From: CAZJHM01 sp964545925
GTDB taxonomy: Archaea > Iainarchaeota > Iainarchaeia > Iainarchaeales > CAZJHM01
Assembly (NCBI GenBank): GCA_964545925.1
Contig: CAZJHM010000001.1
Location: forward strand, 1 to 59,896
Reading direction: 5' to 3'
DNA length: 59,896 bases
Shown piece by piece: positions 1-8,019 of the stretch. Under the pieces are notes generated by a model. That model saw nothing but the letters and a program-made list of their open reading frames with translations, ran no database searches and had not been told where the DNA came from. Made by a program: the position numbers and the translations under genes. How positions within the stretch are numbered: the first letter of the stretch is position 1; the number at the start of each line of letters is the position of its first letter.

Positions 1-91
1 TTAAGACAATTGCTGCGACTAAGATTGCTCCTCCGATAATTAGTAGATATTCTAAAGAACCTTGATATTTTTCTTTGAGAAATTTAAGCAT
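1..91 (-). CDS. Pilin-like secreted protein, 5' part (class III signal peptide)
   Basis: Only the first 30 codons lie in the window; the gene runs off the left edge. Reading leftward from the ATG at 91 gives a short basic stretch (MLKFLKEKYQ), then GSLEYLLIIGGAILVAAIVL. The QGSLEYL motif followed by a hydrophobic helix is the archaeal class III (type IV pilin-like, DUF361-type) signal peptide, normally cut before the Q by an EppA/FlaK-like prepilin peptidase. The mature protein would then assemble through the hydrophobic helix. A TATA-like sequence (111-121) is centred 25 nt upstream, suggesting a leaderless transcript. The function of the rest of the protein cannot be seen. Confidence 0.75.
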   Translation of the reverse strand, partial: MLKFLKEKYQGSLEYLLIIGGAILVAAIVL

Positions 92-110
92 AAGATAATT
101 AGAATTAAGA

Positions 111-121
111 GATTAAAAAGG
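111..121 (-). promoter_or_regulatory. TATA-like box of the pilin-like gene
   Basis: The complement of GATTAAAAAGG is centred about 25 nt upstream of the ATG at 91, the spacing expected for a leaderless archaeal transcript. Confidence 0.45.
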
Positions 122-204
122 ATTTTCTTTTTGGGAAAAATGAAAAAATCCAAGAAAAAGTTTGTTTATATAGGAATATATACATAAACTGAAAATCAAA
201 GAGC

Positions 205-220
205 AAAAAACCTTTATAAA
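205..220 (+). promoter_or_regulatory. BRE/TATA promoter of the rpl3 ribosomal operon
   Basis: AAAAAACCTTTATAAA: a purine-rich BRE-like stretch followed by the TATA box TTTATAAA (213-220). Transcription should begin about 25 nt downstream, near 241-245, leaving a leader of about 110 nt before rpl3. That is unusual in this window, where most first genes look leaderless. Confidence 0.65.
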
Positions 221-259
221 CCTTTCCAAATGAAAAATAGTTATATCCCTTAAATAACT

Positions 260-338
260 CCTGAAGAAATTCAGGCACACTGTATCTGAAATAAAACTTT
301 TCGGATGTAAATGCCAAATCTATTTTAAGATTTAGGCA
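260..338 (+). promoter_or_regulatory. Structured mRNA leader upstream of rpl3
   Basis: Three successive inverted repeats lie between the predicted start of transcription and the rpl3 Shine-Dalgarno (AAGGAG, 341-346). They are CCTGAA-GAAA-TTCAGG (260-275, a GNRA-type tetraloop), ATCTGAA/TTCGGAT (284-290 and 300-306, one G-U pair), and TGCC+AAATCT paired with AGATTT+A+GGCA (312-338, 10 pairs with one bulged A). The last stem ends two bases before the Shine-Dalgarno. Ribosomal-protein leaders are often autoregulatory; that role here is inference. Confidence 0.45.
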
Positions 339-356
339 AAAAGGAGTATTGTTGGT

Positions 357-1361
357 ATGGCAACATTAAATAAACCAAGATCTGGTTCATTGGCATATTA
401 TCCAAGGAAAAAAGCAAAAAGGATTATGGCTAATTATAAGACTGCTCCTAAAACAGACAAATCAGAACCTATTTCAATAATGGGATATAAGGTAGGAATG
501 CTTCATATTATTGCTACTAATGTAAGAGACAAAAGCACTACAAAAGGAAGAAAAATAAATATTCCTTGTACTGTTATTGAAGTTCCTGATGTAAAGATTT
601 TTGGAATTAGATTTTTGAAAGATAAAAAACCAATTGCTGATATCTTGGCTGAGAAACAAGATAAAGAATTGAAAAGAAAAATAGTTGCACTTTTAAAGAA
701 AGGTAAAAAAAGATTAAAGAATGAAAAAGAAAAAAAAGGAAAGAAAATTGAAGACTGTATAGCAATTACAGATAATTTGAAATTATTGGCACATACAAAC
801 CCTGCAGAAACAGGAATTGGAAAAAAGAAGCCAGATGTTTTTGAGATAATAATCGGTGGAAAATTAGAAGATAAAATAAATTATGCAAAAGAAAAGTTAG
901 GGAAGACAATAAGTTTAACTGAAATATTTAAAGAAAAAGATTTAATTGACATAAGAGGAGTTACAAAAGGAAAAGGAATGCAAGGTCCAGTTAAAAGATT
1001 TGGTGTAAAAATACACAGACCTAAAGCAAAGAAACAAAGAATTGTTGGTTCTATTTCTCCTTGGCATCCAGCAACAATTATGTGGACTGTCCCAAGACCA
1101 GGACAAATGGGATTCCATACAAGAACAGAGTATAACAAGCAAATTCTTATGGTAGGAGATAAAAATTCAATTGAAAAAATAAATCCAAAAGGAGGATTTA
1201 AGAAATATGGAAATGTTAAAAATAATTTTTTGATTGTAACTGGTTCAGTAAGTGGCCCTAGCAAAAGAATTGTTGCAATAAGAAAAGCTTTGAGACCAAC
1301 CAAACCAAAACTTTTGGTTGATAAAATAGATTATATTTCTACAGGAGTTGAGACAGAATGA
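357..1361 (+). CDS. rpl3: Ribosomal protein uL3
   Basis: Large-subunit protein that reaches toward the peptidyl-transferase centre. The N-terminus (KPRSGSLAYYPRKKA) and the central segment around residues 205-260 (GKGMQGPVKRFG, GSISPWHPATIMWTVPRPGQ, GFHTRTEYN) are diagnostic of archaeal uL3, and 334 residues is normal for the family. The ATG at 357 has the Shine-Dalgarno AAGGAG 10 nt upstream. This is the first gene of the long S10-spc-alpha supercluster and the only one here with a sizeable leader. Its stop overlaps the rpl4 start (ATGA). Confidence 0.98.
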   Translation: MATLNKPRSGSLAYYPRKKAKRIMANYKTAPKTDKSEPISIMGYKVGMLHIIATNVRDKSTTKGRKINIPCTVIEVPDVKIFGIRFLKDKKPIADILAEKQDKELKRKIVALLKKGKKRLKNEKEKKGKKIEDCIAITDNLKLLAHTNPAETGIGKKKPDVFEIIIGGKLEDKINYAKEKLGKTISLTEIFKEKDLIDIRGVTKGKGMQGPVKRFGVKIHRPKAKKQRIVGSISPWHPATIMWTVPRPGQMGFHTRTEYNKQILMVGDKNSIEKINPKGGFKKYGNVKNNFLIVTGSVSGPSKRIVAIRKALRPTKPKLLVDKIDYISTGVETE

Positions 1362-2149
1362 AGGCAAATATTCTTTCATTGGCTGGAAAAAAAGTAAGAG
1401 AAATTGAACTTCCAGAAGTTTTCAAAACACCTGTAAATACTAATTTGATAAAAAGAGATGTTCTAAGCACACAAAGTAAAAAAAAGCAACCAAAAGGCTC
1501 ATATCCAAGAGCTGGAAAAAATGCAGTTGTTATATACAGAGGTTACAGAGGATTGCCAACACCTGAAAGAAGTATTAATGTTGAAAAAGCAAGATTACCA
1601 AGAAGAAAAGACAAAAGACATTTATTATATGGAAATGTTGGAAGAGTTCCACAAGCAGTAGGAGGAAGAGCAGGACATCCACCAAAAGCTGAAAAAGTTA
1701 TTGCTGAAAAAATAAATAAAAAAGAAAGAAAAAAAGCAAGAGATTCAGCTATAGCTGCAACAGCAGACAAGAAATATGTAAAGAAAAGATATGGTATGGA
1801 ATTTGAAGTTCCTATTATTATTGAAACAGGAATAGAGAAATTAAAGAAAACAAAAGAAATAGAAGAAATACTTAAAGTACTGAAATTAGATAATATGGTT
1901 GAAAAAGCAAAAAATTACAGACAAGAAAGAGCAGGAAGAGGAAAAGCAAGAGGAAGAAAAAGAAAATCTAGAAAATATTTACTTTTAGTTTATGCGGATG
2001 AAAAAAGCGGATTAAAGAAAATAAGAAATATAGAAGGTTTGGAAACAATTGCAATTAGAAATATTAATACAAATAGTTTGGCTCCAGGAGCAGAACCAGG
2101 AAGATTAGTTATATGGAGTGAAGAAGCAATAAAGAGGATGATGAAATGA
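1358..2149 (+). CDS. rpl4: Ribosomal protein uL4
   Basis: Large-subunit protein lining the exit tunnel. The motif YRGYRGLPTPERS followed by GNVGRVPQAVGGRAGHPPK (about residues 95-113) is the archaeal/eukaryotic uL4 loop. The length, 263 residues, is typical. It starts at the ATG overlapping the rpl3 stop and ends overlapping rpl23 (ATGA), so translation is coupled on both sides. Confidence 0.98.
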   Translation: MKANILSLAGKKVREIELPEVFKTPVNTNLIKRDVLSTQSKKKQPKGSYPRAGKNAVVIYRGYRGLPTPERSINVEKARLPRRKDKRHLLYGNVGRVPQAVGGRAGHPPKAEKVIAEKINKKERKKARDSAIAATADKKYVKKRYGMEFEVPIIIETGIEKLKKTKEIEEILKVLKLDNMVEKAKNYRQERAGRGKARGRKRKSRKYLLLVYADEKSGLKKIRNIEGLETIAIRNINTNSLAPGAEPGRLVIWSEEAIKRMMK

Positions 2150-2424
2150 GTTCATTAGAAAAAGCAATTGGAAGAAATACAGTAAAATATCCAATGGTTA
2201 CTGAAAAGAATATGAATGCTTTGGAACAAGAAAATAAAATTACATTTATAGTTGATAAAAAAGCAACAAAAAAGGAAATAAAAGAAGATGTTGAAAGAGA
2301 ATTTAATGTAAAGATAGAAAAAATAAATCTTCTAAACGATATGAAAGGAAGAAAAAAAGCAATTGTAAAACTTAAAAAAGAATATAAAGCTTCAGATTTA
2401 GCAACTAAATTAAAGATGGTGTAA
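2146..2424 (+). CDS. rpl23: Ribosomal protein uL23
   Basis: Protein at the tunnel exit that docks SRP and the Sec translocon. At 92 residues it is the compact archaeal form. YPMVTEKNMNALEQ near the N-terminus and the following beta-alpha-beta fold sequence match uL23. The start overlaps the rpl4 stop, and the stop codon abuts the rpl2 ATG (TAAATG). Confidence 0.97.
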   Translation: MSSLEKAIGRNTVKYPMVTEKNMNALEQENKITFIVDKKATKKEIKEDVEREFNVKIEKINLLNDMKGRKKAIVKLKKEYKASDLATKLKMV

Positions 2425-3132
2425 ATGGGTAAACGTCTAATACAACAAAGAAGAGGAAAAGGAGGAACTAGATATATTGCTGTGAAAAGAAATGTTGCTG
2501 TGAAATATTTACCTGAACAAGAAGGATATTTGAAAGGAGAAATAACAGATATATTTAATGATATAGGAAGACCAGTTCCAATTGCTGAAATAATATTTGA
2601 AAACGGAAAAAAGATGTATAATTTAGCACCTGAAGGAATGTTTGTTGGACAAAAAATAGAAATAGGGGAAAAAGTCCAAATAGAAATTGGAAACACATGT
2701 TCATTAAAAAATATTCCAGAAGGATGTCCTATCTATAATATTGAATTAAATGTAAATGATGGCGGAAAGTTAATAAAAGCTGGAGGAACATATGCTCTTT
2801 TGGTTGCAAAAGACGAAAGATATGCTTACATAAAATTAAGAAGTGGAAAAAGTAAGAAAATTCCACTAACTGCAAGAGCAACAATTGGAAATATCGCAGG
2901 TTCAGGAAGAAGAGACAAACCAATGATAAAAGCAGGAGTTAAATTCTTCTCCAAAAAAGCAAAACATAAGAAACATGTCACAGTTAGAGGAGTTGCAATG
3001 AATGCAACAAACCACCCATTTGGAGGAGGACAACATCATCCTGGAAAGAGTAAAAGTACAGCAAGAAATGCTCCACCAGGAAGAAAGGTTGGTGCAATTG
3101 CTTCAAAAAGAACAGGAAGGAGGAAGAAGTAA
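2425..3132 (+). CDS. rpl2: Ribosomal protein uL2
   Basis: Core large-subunit protein needed for subunit joining and peptidyl transfer. The 235 residues start MGKRLIQQRRGKGG and contain the near-invariant C-terminal segment GGGQHHPGKSKS followed by a basic tail, as in archaeal uL2. It sits between rpl23 and rps19 with no intergenic bases. Confidence 0.98.
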   Translation: MGKRLIQQRRGKGGTRYIAVKRNVAVKYLPEQEGYLKGEITDIFNDIGRPVPIAEIIFENGKKMYNLAPEGMFVGQKIEIGEKVQIEIGNTCSLKNIPEGCPIYNIELNVNDGGKLIKAGGTYALLVAKDERYAYIKLRSGKSKKIPLTARATIGNIAGSGRRDKPMIKAGVKFFSKKAKHKKHVTVRGVAMNATNHPFGGGQHHPGKSKSTARNAPPGRKVGAIASKRTGRRKK

Positions 3133-3525
3133 ATGGCAAAAGAATTTACCTTTAAAGGAAAGACAATTGAACAATTGGAAAGAATGTCTTTGGAAGAGTT
3201 CTCTGTATTGGTTCCTGCAAGAGCCCGCAGAACTTTAAAAAGACAAGGTTTAGATAAACAAATATTAAAGAAAATTGAACAATCAAAAAAATCAAATGGA
3301 AAGAAAATGGTAAGGACACACAGAAGAGATTTGATAATTGTTCCACAATTTGTCGGAGCAAAATTTGCTATTTACAGAGGAAATGAATTTCAAATTGTAG
3401 AAATACAAAATGAAATGTTAGGACATTATTTAGGAGAATATGTTTTAACTAGAAAACGCTTACAACATGGAAAGGCTGGAATAGGTGCAACAAAATCAAG
3501 CACAGCTTCAGCAACAAGAAAGTGA
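3133..3525 (+). CDS. rps19: Ribosomal protein uS19
   Basis: Small-subunit head protein that contacts the A-site finger. The C-terminal half carries the family core (HRRDLIIVPQFVG, GHYLGEYVLTRKRLQHGKAGIGATKSS). Its 130 residues fit the archaeal/eukaryotic form with an N-terminal extension. The stop TGA forms part of the GTGAT sequence upstream of rpl22. Confidence 0.97.
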   Translation: MAKEFTFKGKTIEQLERMSLEEFSVLVPARARRTLKRQGLDKQILKKIEQSKKSNGKKMVRTHRRDLIIVPQFVGAKFAIYRGNEFQIVEIQNEMLGHYLGEYVLTRKRLQHGKAGIGATKSSTASATRK

Positions 3526-3529
3526 TAAA

Positions 3530-3997
3530 ATGAAAAAAAATTATAACTACAAAGATAAAGAAGGAGAAAAAACAGCAAAAGCAAGATTAAGCAATGCTCC
3601 TTTGTCTTTGAAGTTCAGCACAGAATTTGGAAGAGAATTAAAGGGAATGAAAACAAAGAAAGCAATTGCATTCTTGGAAAGAATAATTGAAGAAAAAGAT
3701 TTCCTTCCTTTAAAGAAATATCATGGAAAAGTTGCACATAGAAAAGGAGAAGCTAAATCAGGAGTAAAATCAGGAAGATATCCAAAAAATACAACAAAAG
3801 AATTGATAAAACTTATAAAAAATGTTGAGGCAAATGCAGATGCAAAAGGAATGGATAAAGAAAATTTGATTATTCTTCATATGCATGCTTGCCAAGGATT
3901 AAAAAGAATTTTCCATCAGGCAAAAGGAAAGATTGGCGGAAAAGCAAGAATACATAAATCAACAAATGTGGAAATAACTGTGAGGGAAAATAAATGA
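3530..3997 (+). CDS. rpl22: Ribosomal protein uL22
   Basis: Exit-tunnel protein; 155 residues from the ATG at 3530. The frame is open further upstream, but those residues (Q/A-rich) are only the overlapping end of rps19. The ATG at 3530 has the GTGAT element 5 nt before it and begins like archaeal uL22. ERIIEEKDFLPLKKY, GRYPKNTTKELIKLIKNVEANA and the C-terminal HACQGLKRIFHQAKGK hairpin are diagnostic. It overlaps rps3 by 4 nt. Confidence 0.95.
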   Translation: MKKNYNYKDKEGEKTAKARLSNAPLSLKFSTEFGRELKGMKTKKAIAFLERIIEEKDFLPLKKYHGKVAHRKGEAKSGVKSGRYPKNTTKELIKLIKNVEANADAKGMDKENLIILHMHACQGLKRIFHQAKGKIGGKARIHKSTNVEITVRENK

Positions 3998-4827
3998 TAG
4001 AAAAACAGTTTGTAAGTAAGACATTAGGAAGAGTCAAACTTAAGAAATTCTTGGACAAGATATTGGACAAGGCAGGGTTGGTAGATATAGAATTAATCAA
4101 AACCCCTTTAGTTACAAGAATTATACTTTATGTTACAAGACCTGGATTTGCAATTGGAAAAGGTGGAAAAAATATAAGAGTATTATCAGAAGCATTAAAG
4201 AAAGAATATGGAATTGACAATCCACAAATTGAAATTGAACCTGTGAAAGATGCAAGATTAAATGCAAAGGTTGTTGCAGATAAAATAAAAAATATGATTG
4301 AATCAGGACAAAATTGGAGAAATGTTGCATTTAAAGCAGCAAGAGATTTACAAACAGCAAATGCACAAGGATTTGAAATACTAATGGCTGGAGCTTTGGG
4401 AGGAAAAGGACAAAGAAAAAGAAAGCATAGAATAGTTGAAGGATATATGAAAAAAGTTGGAGAGCAAATATCAATGGTAGACCATGCTCAAGTACATTCA
4501 TTTACAAAAATAGGTGTAATAGGAATAAAAGTCAGTATAATTAAACCAAATATTATTTTCCCAGATAAGGTAAATATTGTTGAAAAAATAAAAAAGAAAA
4601 TGGAAAATGAAACAATAAAAGACATAAAAGAAGCTCAAGAAATTGAAAAAGCAAAAGAAGAAATAATTCAAGCAGTTGAAAAATCAAAAGATGAAGAGAA
4701 AAAAACTGAAGAACCAAAAAAAGAAGATAAACCAAAAATAGAGAAAAAACCAAAAAAAGCAAAGCCTGTAAAGAAAAGTGAAGAGAAAAAATCTGTGAAA
4801 GAAAAGAAAGAGGAAGATAAGAAATGA
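3994..4827 (+). CDS. rps3: Ribosomal protein uS3
   Basis: Small-subunit head protein at the mRNA entry. An N-terminal KH domain has the GKGG loop in PGFAIGKGGKNIRVL (about residues 50-64). The C-terminal uS3 domain follows (GLGG-like GALGGKGQRKRKHR, IGVIGIKVSI). Residues from about 205 to 277 form a lysine/glutamate-rich, probably disordered tail, as also seen on several neighbours (eL32, eL24, uS4). Confidence 0.97.
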   Translation: MIEKQFVSKTLGRVKLKKFLDKILDKAGLVDIELIKTPLVTRIILYVTRPGFAIGKGGKNIRVLSEALKKEYGIDNPQIEIEPVKDARLNAKVVADKIKNMIESGQNWRNVAFKAARDLQTANAQGFEILMAGALGGKGQRKRKHRIVEGYMKKVGEQISMVDHAQVHSFTKIGVIGIKVSIIKPNIIFPDKVNIVEKIKKKMENETIKDIKEAQEIEKAKEEIIQAVEKSKDEEKKTEEPKKEDKPKIEKKPKKAKPVKKSEEKKSVKEKKEEDKK

Positions 4828-5021
4828 AAACTAAGCAGATAAGAGAAATGGCAAAAGAGGAAATAATCAATAGTATAAAGAAAGATAAAGAAGAGCTTCA
4901 GAAAGAATTAGGGCAAAAAGAAAGAGGAATAAGACCTGAAAAACCAAAGAGAATTAATGCTTTAAAGAAAGATATTGCAAGAAAACTTACAATATTAAAA
5001 GAAAAAGAGGTGAAGAAATAG
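4824..5021 (+). CDS. rpl29: Ribosomal protein uL29
   Basis: Small helical protein at the tunnel exit next to uL23. The 65 residues show the family pattern: a helix with KTKQIREM, then GIRPEKPKRINALKKDIARKLTIL. The start overlaps the uS3 stop. Inside its end lies the AGGTGA (5008-5013) that serves as Shine-Dalgarno for the next gene. Confidence 0.95.
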   Translation: MKTKQIREMAKEEIINSIKKDKEELQKELGQKERGIRPEKPKRINALKKDIARKLTILKEKEVKK

Positions 5022-5023
5022 GA

Positions 5024-5329
5024 ATGGATGATATATGCCCAAAATGTGGGTTGCCGAAAAGCATTTGTGTCTGCACAGAAATAACAAAAGAAGACCAGCA
5101 GATAACAATCAAAAAAGATGCTAAAAGATTTGGTAAGATTGTGACAATAATCTCAGGATTGGACAAAAGTTCTGATACAAAAGGATTGATAAAAGAATTG
5201 AAGAGAAAATTTGCTTGCGGCGGAACACTAAAAAACAATGAAATCATCTTACAAGGAGACCATAAAGACAAGACAAAGGATTTCCTAATAAGTAAAGGAT
5301 ATAAACAAAGTTCAATTGTGGTAAAATGA
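5024..5329 (+). CDS. sui1: Translation initiation factor aIF1 (SUI1 family)
   Basis: Start-codon selection factor that binds the 30S P site. Residues 5-17 have the archaeal CPKCGLPKSICVC cluster, a likely zinc site. The SUI1 core follows (FGKIVTIISGLD, LKRKFACGGTLKNNEIILQGDHKDK), and 101 residues is the standard length. Position between rpl29 and rnp1 is the usual archaeal arrangement. It overlaps the next gene by 4 nt. Confidence 0.95.
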   Translation: MDDICPKCGLPKSICVCTEITKEDQQITIKKDAKRFGKIVTIISGLDKSSDTKGLIKELKRKFACGGTLKNNEIILQGDHKDKTKDFLISKGYKQSSIVVK

Positions 5330-5562
5330 TAACAAAAAAAGATGAATTTATTGGAGAAAAAATAGAAATAATAAAAAGCACAGACATAAACAAAAAGGGC
5401 ATAAAGGGATTAATTGTTGATGAAACAAAAAATCTGTTCATTCTTATAACCGAGGATGGGGAAAAAAGAATTCCAAAAAAAGAAATAACCTTCAAGATAA
5501 AAGGACAAATATTTGAAGGTAGGGAACTTCTGAAAAGACCTTGGGAGAGAATTAAAATTTAG
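5326..5562 (+). CDS. rnp1: RNase P protein component 1 (Rpp29/Pop4)
   Basis: Protein subunit of the archaeal RNase P holoenzyme that matures tRNA 5' ends. It is a short Sm-like barrel: FIGEKIEIIKSTD, GIKGLIVDETKNLFIL, then KRIPKKEITFKI and GRELLKRPWERIKI. The 78 residues make it shorter than most archaeal homologues, with trimmed ends. Its place between aIF1 and rps17 is conserved in archaea and supports the call. Confidence 0.9.
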   Translation: MITKKDEFIGEKIEIIKSTDINKKGIKGLIVDETKNLFILITEDGEKRIPKKEITFKIKGQIFEGRELLKRPWERIKI

Positions 5563-5572
5563 GTGAAATAAA

Positions 5573-5863
5573 ATGGATGAAAAATGTAATGATAAAAGAT
5601 GTCCCATACACGGGGAAACAAGTATAAGAGGAAATATCCTAAGAGGAAAAGTTTTGAGTGCAAAAGCAGATAAGACAGTAACTGTTGAACAAGAAATAAC
5701 ACATTACATTAAAAAATATGAAAGATATATGAAAAAGAAAACAAAAATACATGCACATAATCCTAAATGCATAAATGCAAAAGAAGGAGATATTGTGGAA
5801 ATAGGAGAGACAAAAAAATTAAGTAAGACAAAAAATTTTATTGTTCTAAAGGTGATTAAATGA
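5573..5863 (+). CDS. rps17: Ribosomal protein uS17
   Basis: Primary 16S rRNA binder. The archaeal-type N-terminus CNDKRCPIHG precedes the OB fold (GKVLSAKADKTVTVEQE, KYERYMKKKTKIHAHNP). Its 96 residues are normal. The Shine-Dalgarno GGTGA lies 6 nt upstream of the ATG at 5573, and the stop overlaps rpl14. Confidence 0.96.
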   Translation: MDEKCNDKRCPIHGETSIRGNILRGKVLSAKADKTVTVEQEITHYIKKYERYMKKKTKIHAHNPKCINAKEGDIVEIGETKKLSKTKNFIVLKVIK

Positions 5864-6258
5864 AAGCAATTAGTGCAAAAATGACAAAGACATTACAGCA
5901 AGGAACATATATGACATGTGCAGATAATAGTGGAGCAAAAATTGTCAAACTTATTTCAGTTTATAATTATAAAGGAAAAAAAAGAAGACATCCAACAGCA
6001 GGAATAGCAGACAAAGTTCAAGTTGTTGTAAAGAAAGGAAAACCTGATATGAGAAAAAAAGTTGAAAAAGCAGTTGTTGTAAGAGTTACAAAAGAATATA
6101 GAAGAACAGATGGAATAAGAATAAAATTTGAAGATAATGCAGTTGTTCTTATAGATGATAAAGGACTCCCAAAAGCAAGTGAAATAAAAGGAGTAGTTGC
6201 AAAAGAAGTTGGGGAAAGATGGCCAAAGATAGCAAGCACAGCCCCAGTTGTTGTTTAA
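5860..6258 (+). CDS. rpl14: Ribosomal protein uL14
   Basis: Large-subunit interface protein. CADNSGAKIVKLISV, RRHPTAGIADKVQVVVKKGKP and DGIRIKFEDNAVVLIDDKG are uL14 signatures, and 132 residues is typical for archaea. It ends just before the GGTG element of rpl24. Confidence 0.98.
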   Translation: MKAISAKMTKTLQQGTYMTCADNSGAKIVKLISVYNYKGKKRRHPTAGIADKVQVVVKKGKPDMRKKVEKAVVVRVTKEYRRTDGIRIKFEDNAVVLIDDKGLPKASEIKGVVAKEVGERWPKIASTAPVVV

Positions 6259-6268
6259 GGTGTTAAAA

Positions 6269-6637
6269 ATGAATCCAAAAAGTAGTAAACCAAGAAAACA
6301 AAGGAAATGGATGGCAAACAAACCATTGCATCAAAAAGGAAAAGATTTGAGAGCTCCTTTGGATAAGAAACTTAGAGAAAAATTTAGAAAGAGAAGTTTA
6401 ACAATAAGAAAAGGGGATGAAGTAGAGGTAAGAAAAGGTTCAAATAAAGGAAAGAAAGGAAAAGTTGTAAAAGTTTCTTCAGAAAAAGGTTTTGTTTATA
6501 TTGAAAAAGTTGTCAGAAAAAAGATAAACGGAGAGGAAATTATGATTCCTTTCAGAGCAGAAAATTTAAAAATAATTGTTCCTGAAACAAGCGATTCAAA
6601 AAGAATAAAGAAAAAAGGTGAAAAGAATGGCAAATAA
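6269..6637 (+). CDS. rpl24: Ribosomal protein uL24
   Basis: Assembly-initiating large-subunit protein with a KOW motif (IRKGDEVEVRKGSNKGKKGKVV). The open frame reaches further upstream into rpl14, but AAGGTG sits 7 nt before the ATG at 6269 and MNPKSSKPRKQRKW is the expected archaeal N-terminus. That gives 122 residues. Its end overlaps the start of rps4e by 11 nt. Confidence 0.95.
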   Translation: MNPKSSKPRKQRKWMANKPLHQKGKDLRAPLDKKLREKFRKRSLTIRKGDEVEVRKGSNKGKKGKVVKVSSEKGFVYIEKVVRKKINGEEIMIPFRAENLKIIVPETSDSKRIKKKGEKNGK

Positions 6638-7343
6638 AGGAGAAAGAAAAAAACAAAAAAGAATAAGTCAGGAAAAACATGTGAGAATAAAAAGGAAAGA
6701 ATTTGCTTGGACAATAAGAACAATCTCAGGGGGATACAGAAAAGATGAAGCAATAGCACTTGGAATAGTTTTAAGAGAAGTAATTGGAAAAGCAAAGAAT
6801 CTTAGAGAAGTAAAAGCAATGCTTCAAAAAGGAATTGTTAAAATTGATGGAAAAACAAGAAGAGATTACAGATTACCAATCGGACTTTTCTCAGTAATTG
6901 ATTTAGAGGAAGAAACATATAGATTAATTGTTGATCAAAAAGGAAGATTTATAGTTGAGAAAATAAAGAAAACAGATGAAAAAATAATAGAAGTTTATTC
7001 AAAGAAAAAAATAAAAGAAGGAAAAATAAATTTGAAATTTAATGATGGAACAAATATAGTAGTAGAAAAAACTGCTCTGAAGGTTGGAGATTGTGTGCTT
7101 TATGATTTTGCAAACGGAAAGATAAAAGAAGAAATTCCATTTGAGAAAAATTCTATTGTATATATATACAAAGGAGTTAACAGTGGAAAGATTGGAAAAA
7201 TAAAAGAAATAATAGAATCTAACCAAAAAAAGAAAAAGATAATCACTTTGCAAATAGGAGAAAAAGAAATACAGACAATCAAAGACAAAGTTATAGTTAT
7301 AGGCAAAACAAAACCTGTTTTAGAGATTGGTGAAAAGAAATGA
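6627..7343 (+). CDS. rps4e: Ribosomal protein eS4
   Basis: Archaeal/eukaryotic small-subunit protein with an S4 RNA-binding domain (LREVKAMLQKGIVKIDGK...RDYRLPIG), a central region, and a C-terminal KOW domain (YKGVNSGKIGKIKEI). The start is the ATG at 6627, 5 nt after GGTGA (6617-6621). A GTG 9 nt upstream in the same frame belongs to that Shine-Dalgarno. Length 238 residues. Confidence 0.97.
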   Translation: MANKGERKKQKRISQEKHVRIKRKEFAWTIRTISGGYRKDEAIALGIVLREVIGKAKNLREVKAMLQKGIVKIDGKTRRDYRLPIGLFSVIDLEEETYRLIVDQKGRFIVEKIKKTDEKIIEVYSKKKIKEGKINLKFNDGTNIVVEKTALKVGDCVLYDFANGKIKEEIPFEKNSIVYIYKGVNSGKIGKIKEIIESNQKKKKIITLQIGEKEIQTIKDKVIVIGKTKPVLEIGEKK

Positions 7344-7840
7344 AAGAAATAAAAATTGAAAAAGTAACCCTGAACATGGGAGTAGGTCCAAATCCTGATG
7401 ATATGAAAAAAGGAAAGCAGATTATTCAGTCAATCAGTGGAGGAAGAAAACCAATAGAAACAGAAGCAAAAGTAAGATTGCCTACATGGGGAATAAGACC
7501 AGGACTTCCAATAGGATTAAAAATTACATTAAGAAGAAAAGAAGCAAGAGATTTTTTAATTACTGCATTGAAAACAAAAGAAAACAAAATTAAAAATCAG
7601 AGTTTTGACAATGCTGGAAATTTTGGATTTGGAATAAGAGAACATATTGATTTACCAGGAGTAAAATATGATCCAAAAATAGGAATAAAAGGATTGGATA
7701 TATTAGTGACACTTGAAAGAAAAGGTTATTCTATAAAAAGAAGAAAAATAAAAAAATCAAAAATAGGAAAAAATCATATAATCAGCAAACAAGAAGCAAT
7801 AGATTTTATGAAAAAAGAGTTTGGAGTTGAAGTTATATGA
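7340..7840 (+). CDS. rpl5: Ribosomal protein uL5
   Basis: 5S rRNA-binding protein of the central protuberance. KVTLNMGVGPNPDDMKK, RLPTWGIRPGLPIGLKITLR, and GNFGFGIREHIDLPGVKYDP with GIKGLDILVTLERKGY are diagnostic. Length 166 residues. Both ends overlap their neighbours by ATGA. Confidence 0.98.
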   Translation: MKEIKIEKVTLNMGVGPNPDDMKKGKQIIQSISGGRKPIETEAKVRLPTWGIRPGLPIGLKITLRRKEARDFLITALKTKENKIKNQSFDNAGNFGFGIREHIDLPGVKYDPKIGIKGLDILVTLERKGYSIKRRKIKKSKIGKNHIISKQEAIDFMKKEFGVEVI

Positions 7841-8007
7841 GTATAAATAAAGAGAAAAAAGAAAAAGTAATGATTAAAAAAAGAGAAAGAAGATGCAAAC
7901 TCTGTGGAAAAGGAAAAGGAAACATAATAAGAAAATACAATATTAATCTTTGTAGACAGTGTTTTAAGGAACATGCAATGGAGTTGAAATTTAAGAAATA
8001 TCAATAG
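7837..8007 (+). CDS. rps14: Ribosomal protein uS14 (zinc type)
   Basis: A 56-residue gene, short enough to be missed by length filters. It has four zinc-binding cysteines (C20, C23, C39, C42) in RRCKLCGKGKG and NLCRQCFKEHA. It begins at the ATG overlapping the uL5 stop (ATGA) and ends TAG at 8007, one base before the AGGTGA of rps8. Order uL5-uS14-uS8 is universal in this cluster. Confidence 0.97.
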   Translation: MSINKEKKEKVMIKKRERRCKLCGKGKGNIIRKYNINLCRQCFKEHAMELKFKKYQ

Positions 8008-8019
8008 CAGGTGAAAAAA

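Noticed and set aside
881..1303. 140-codon minus-strand frame inside rpl3
   Set aside because: Antisense to uL3; its hydrophobic composition is the mirror of a Lys/Ile-rich gene.
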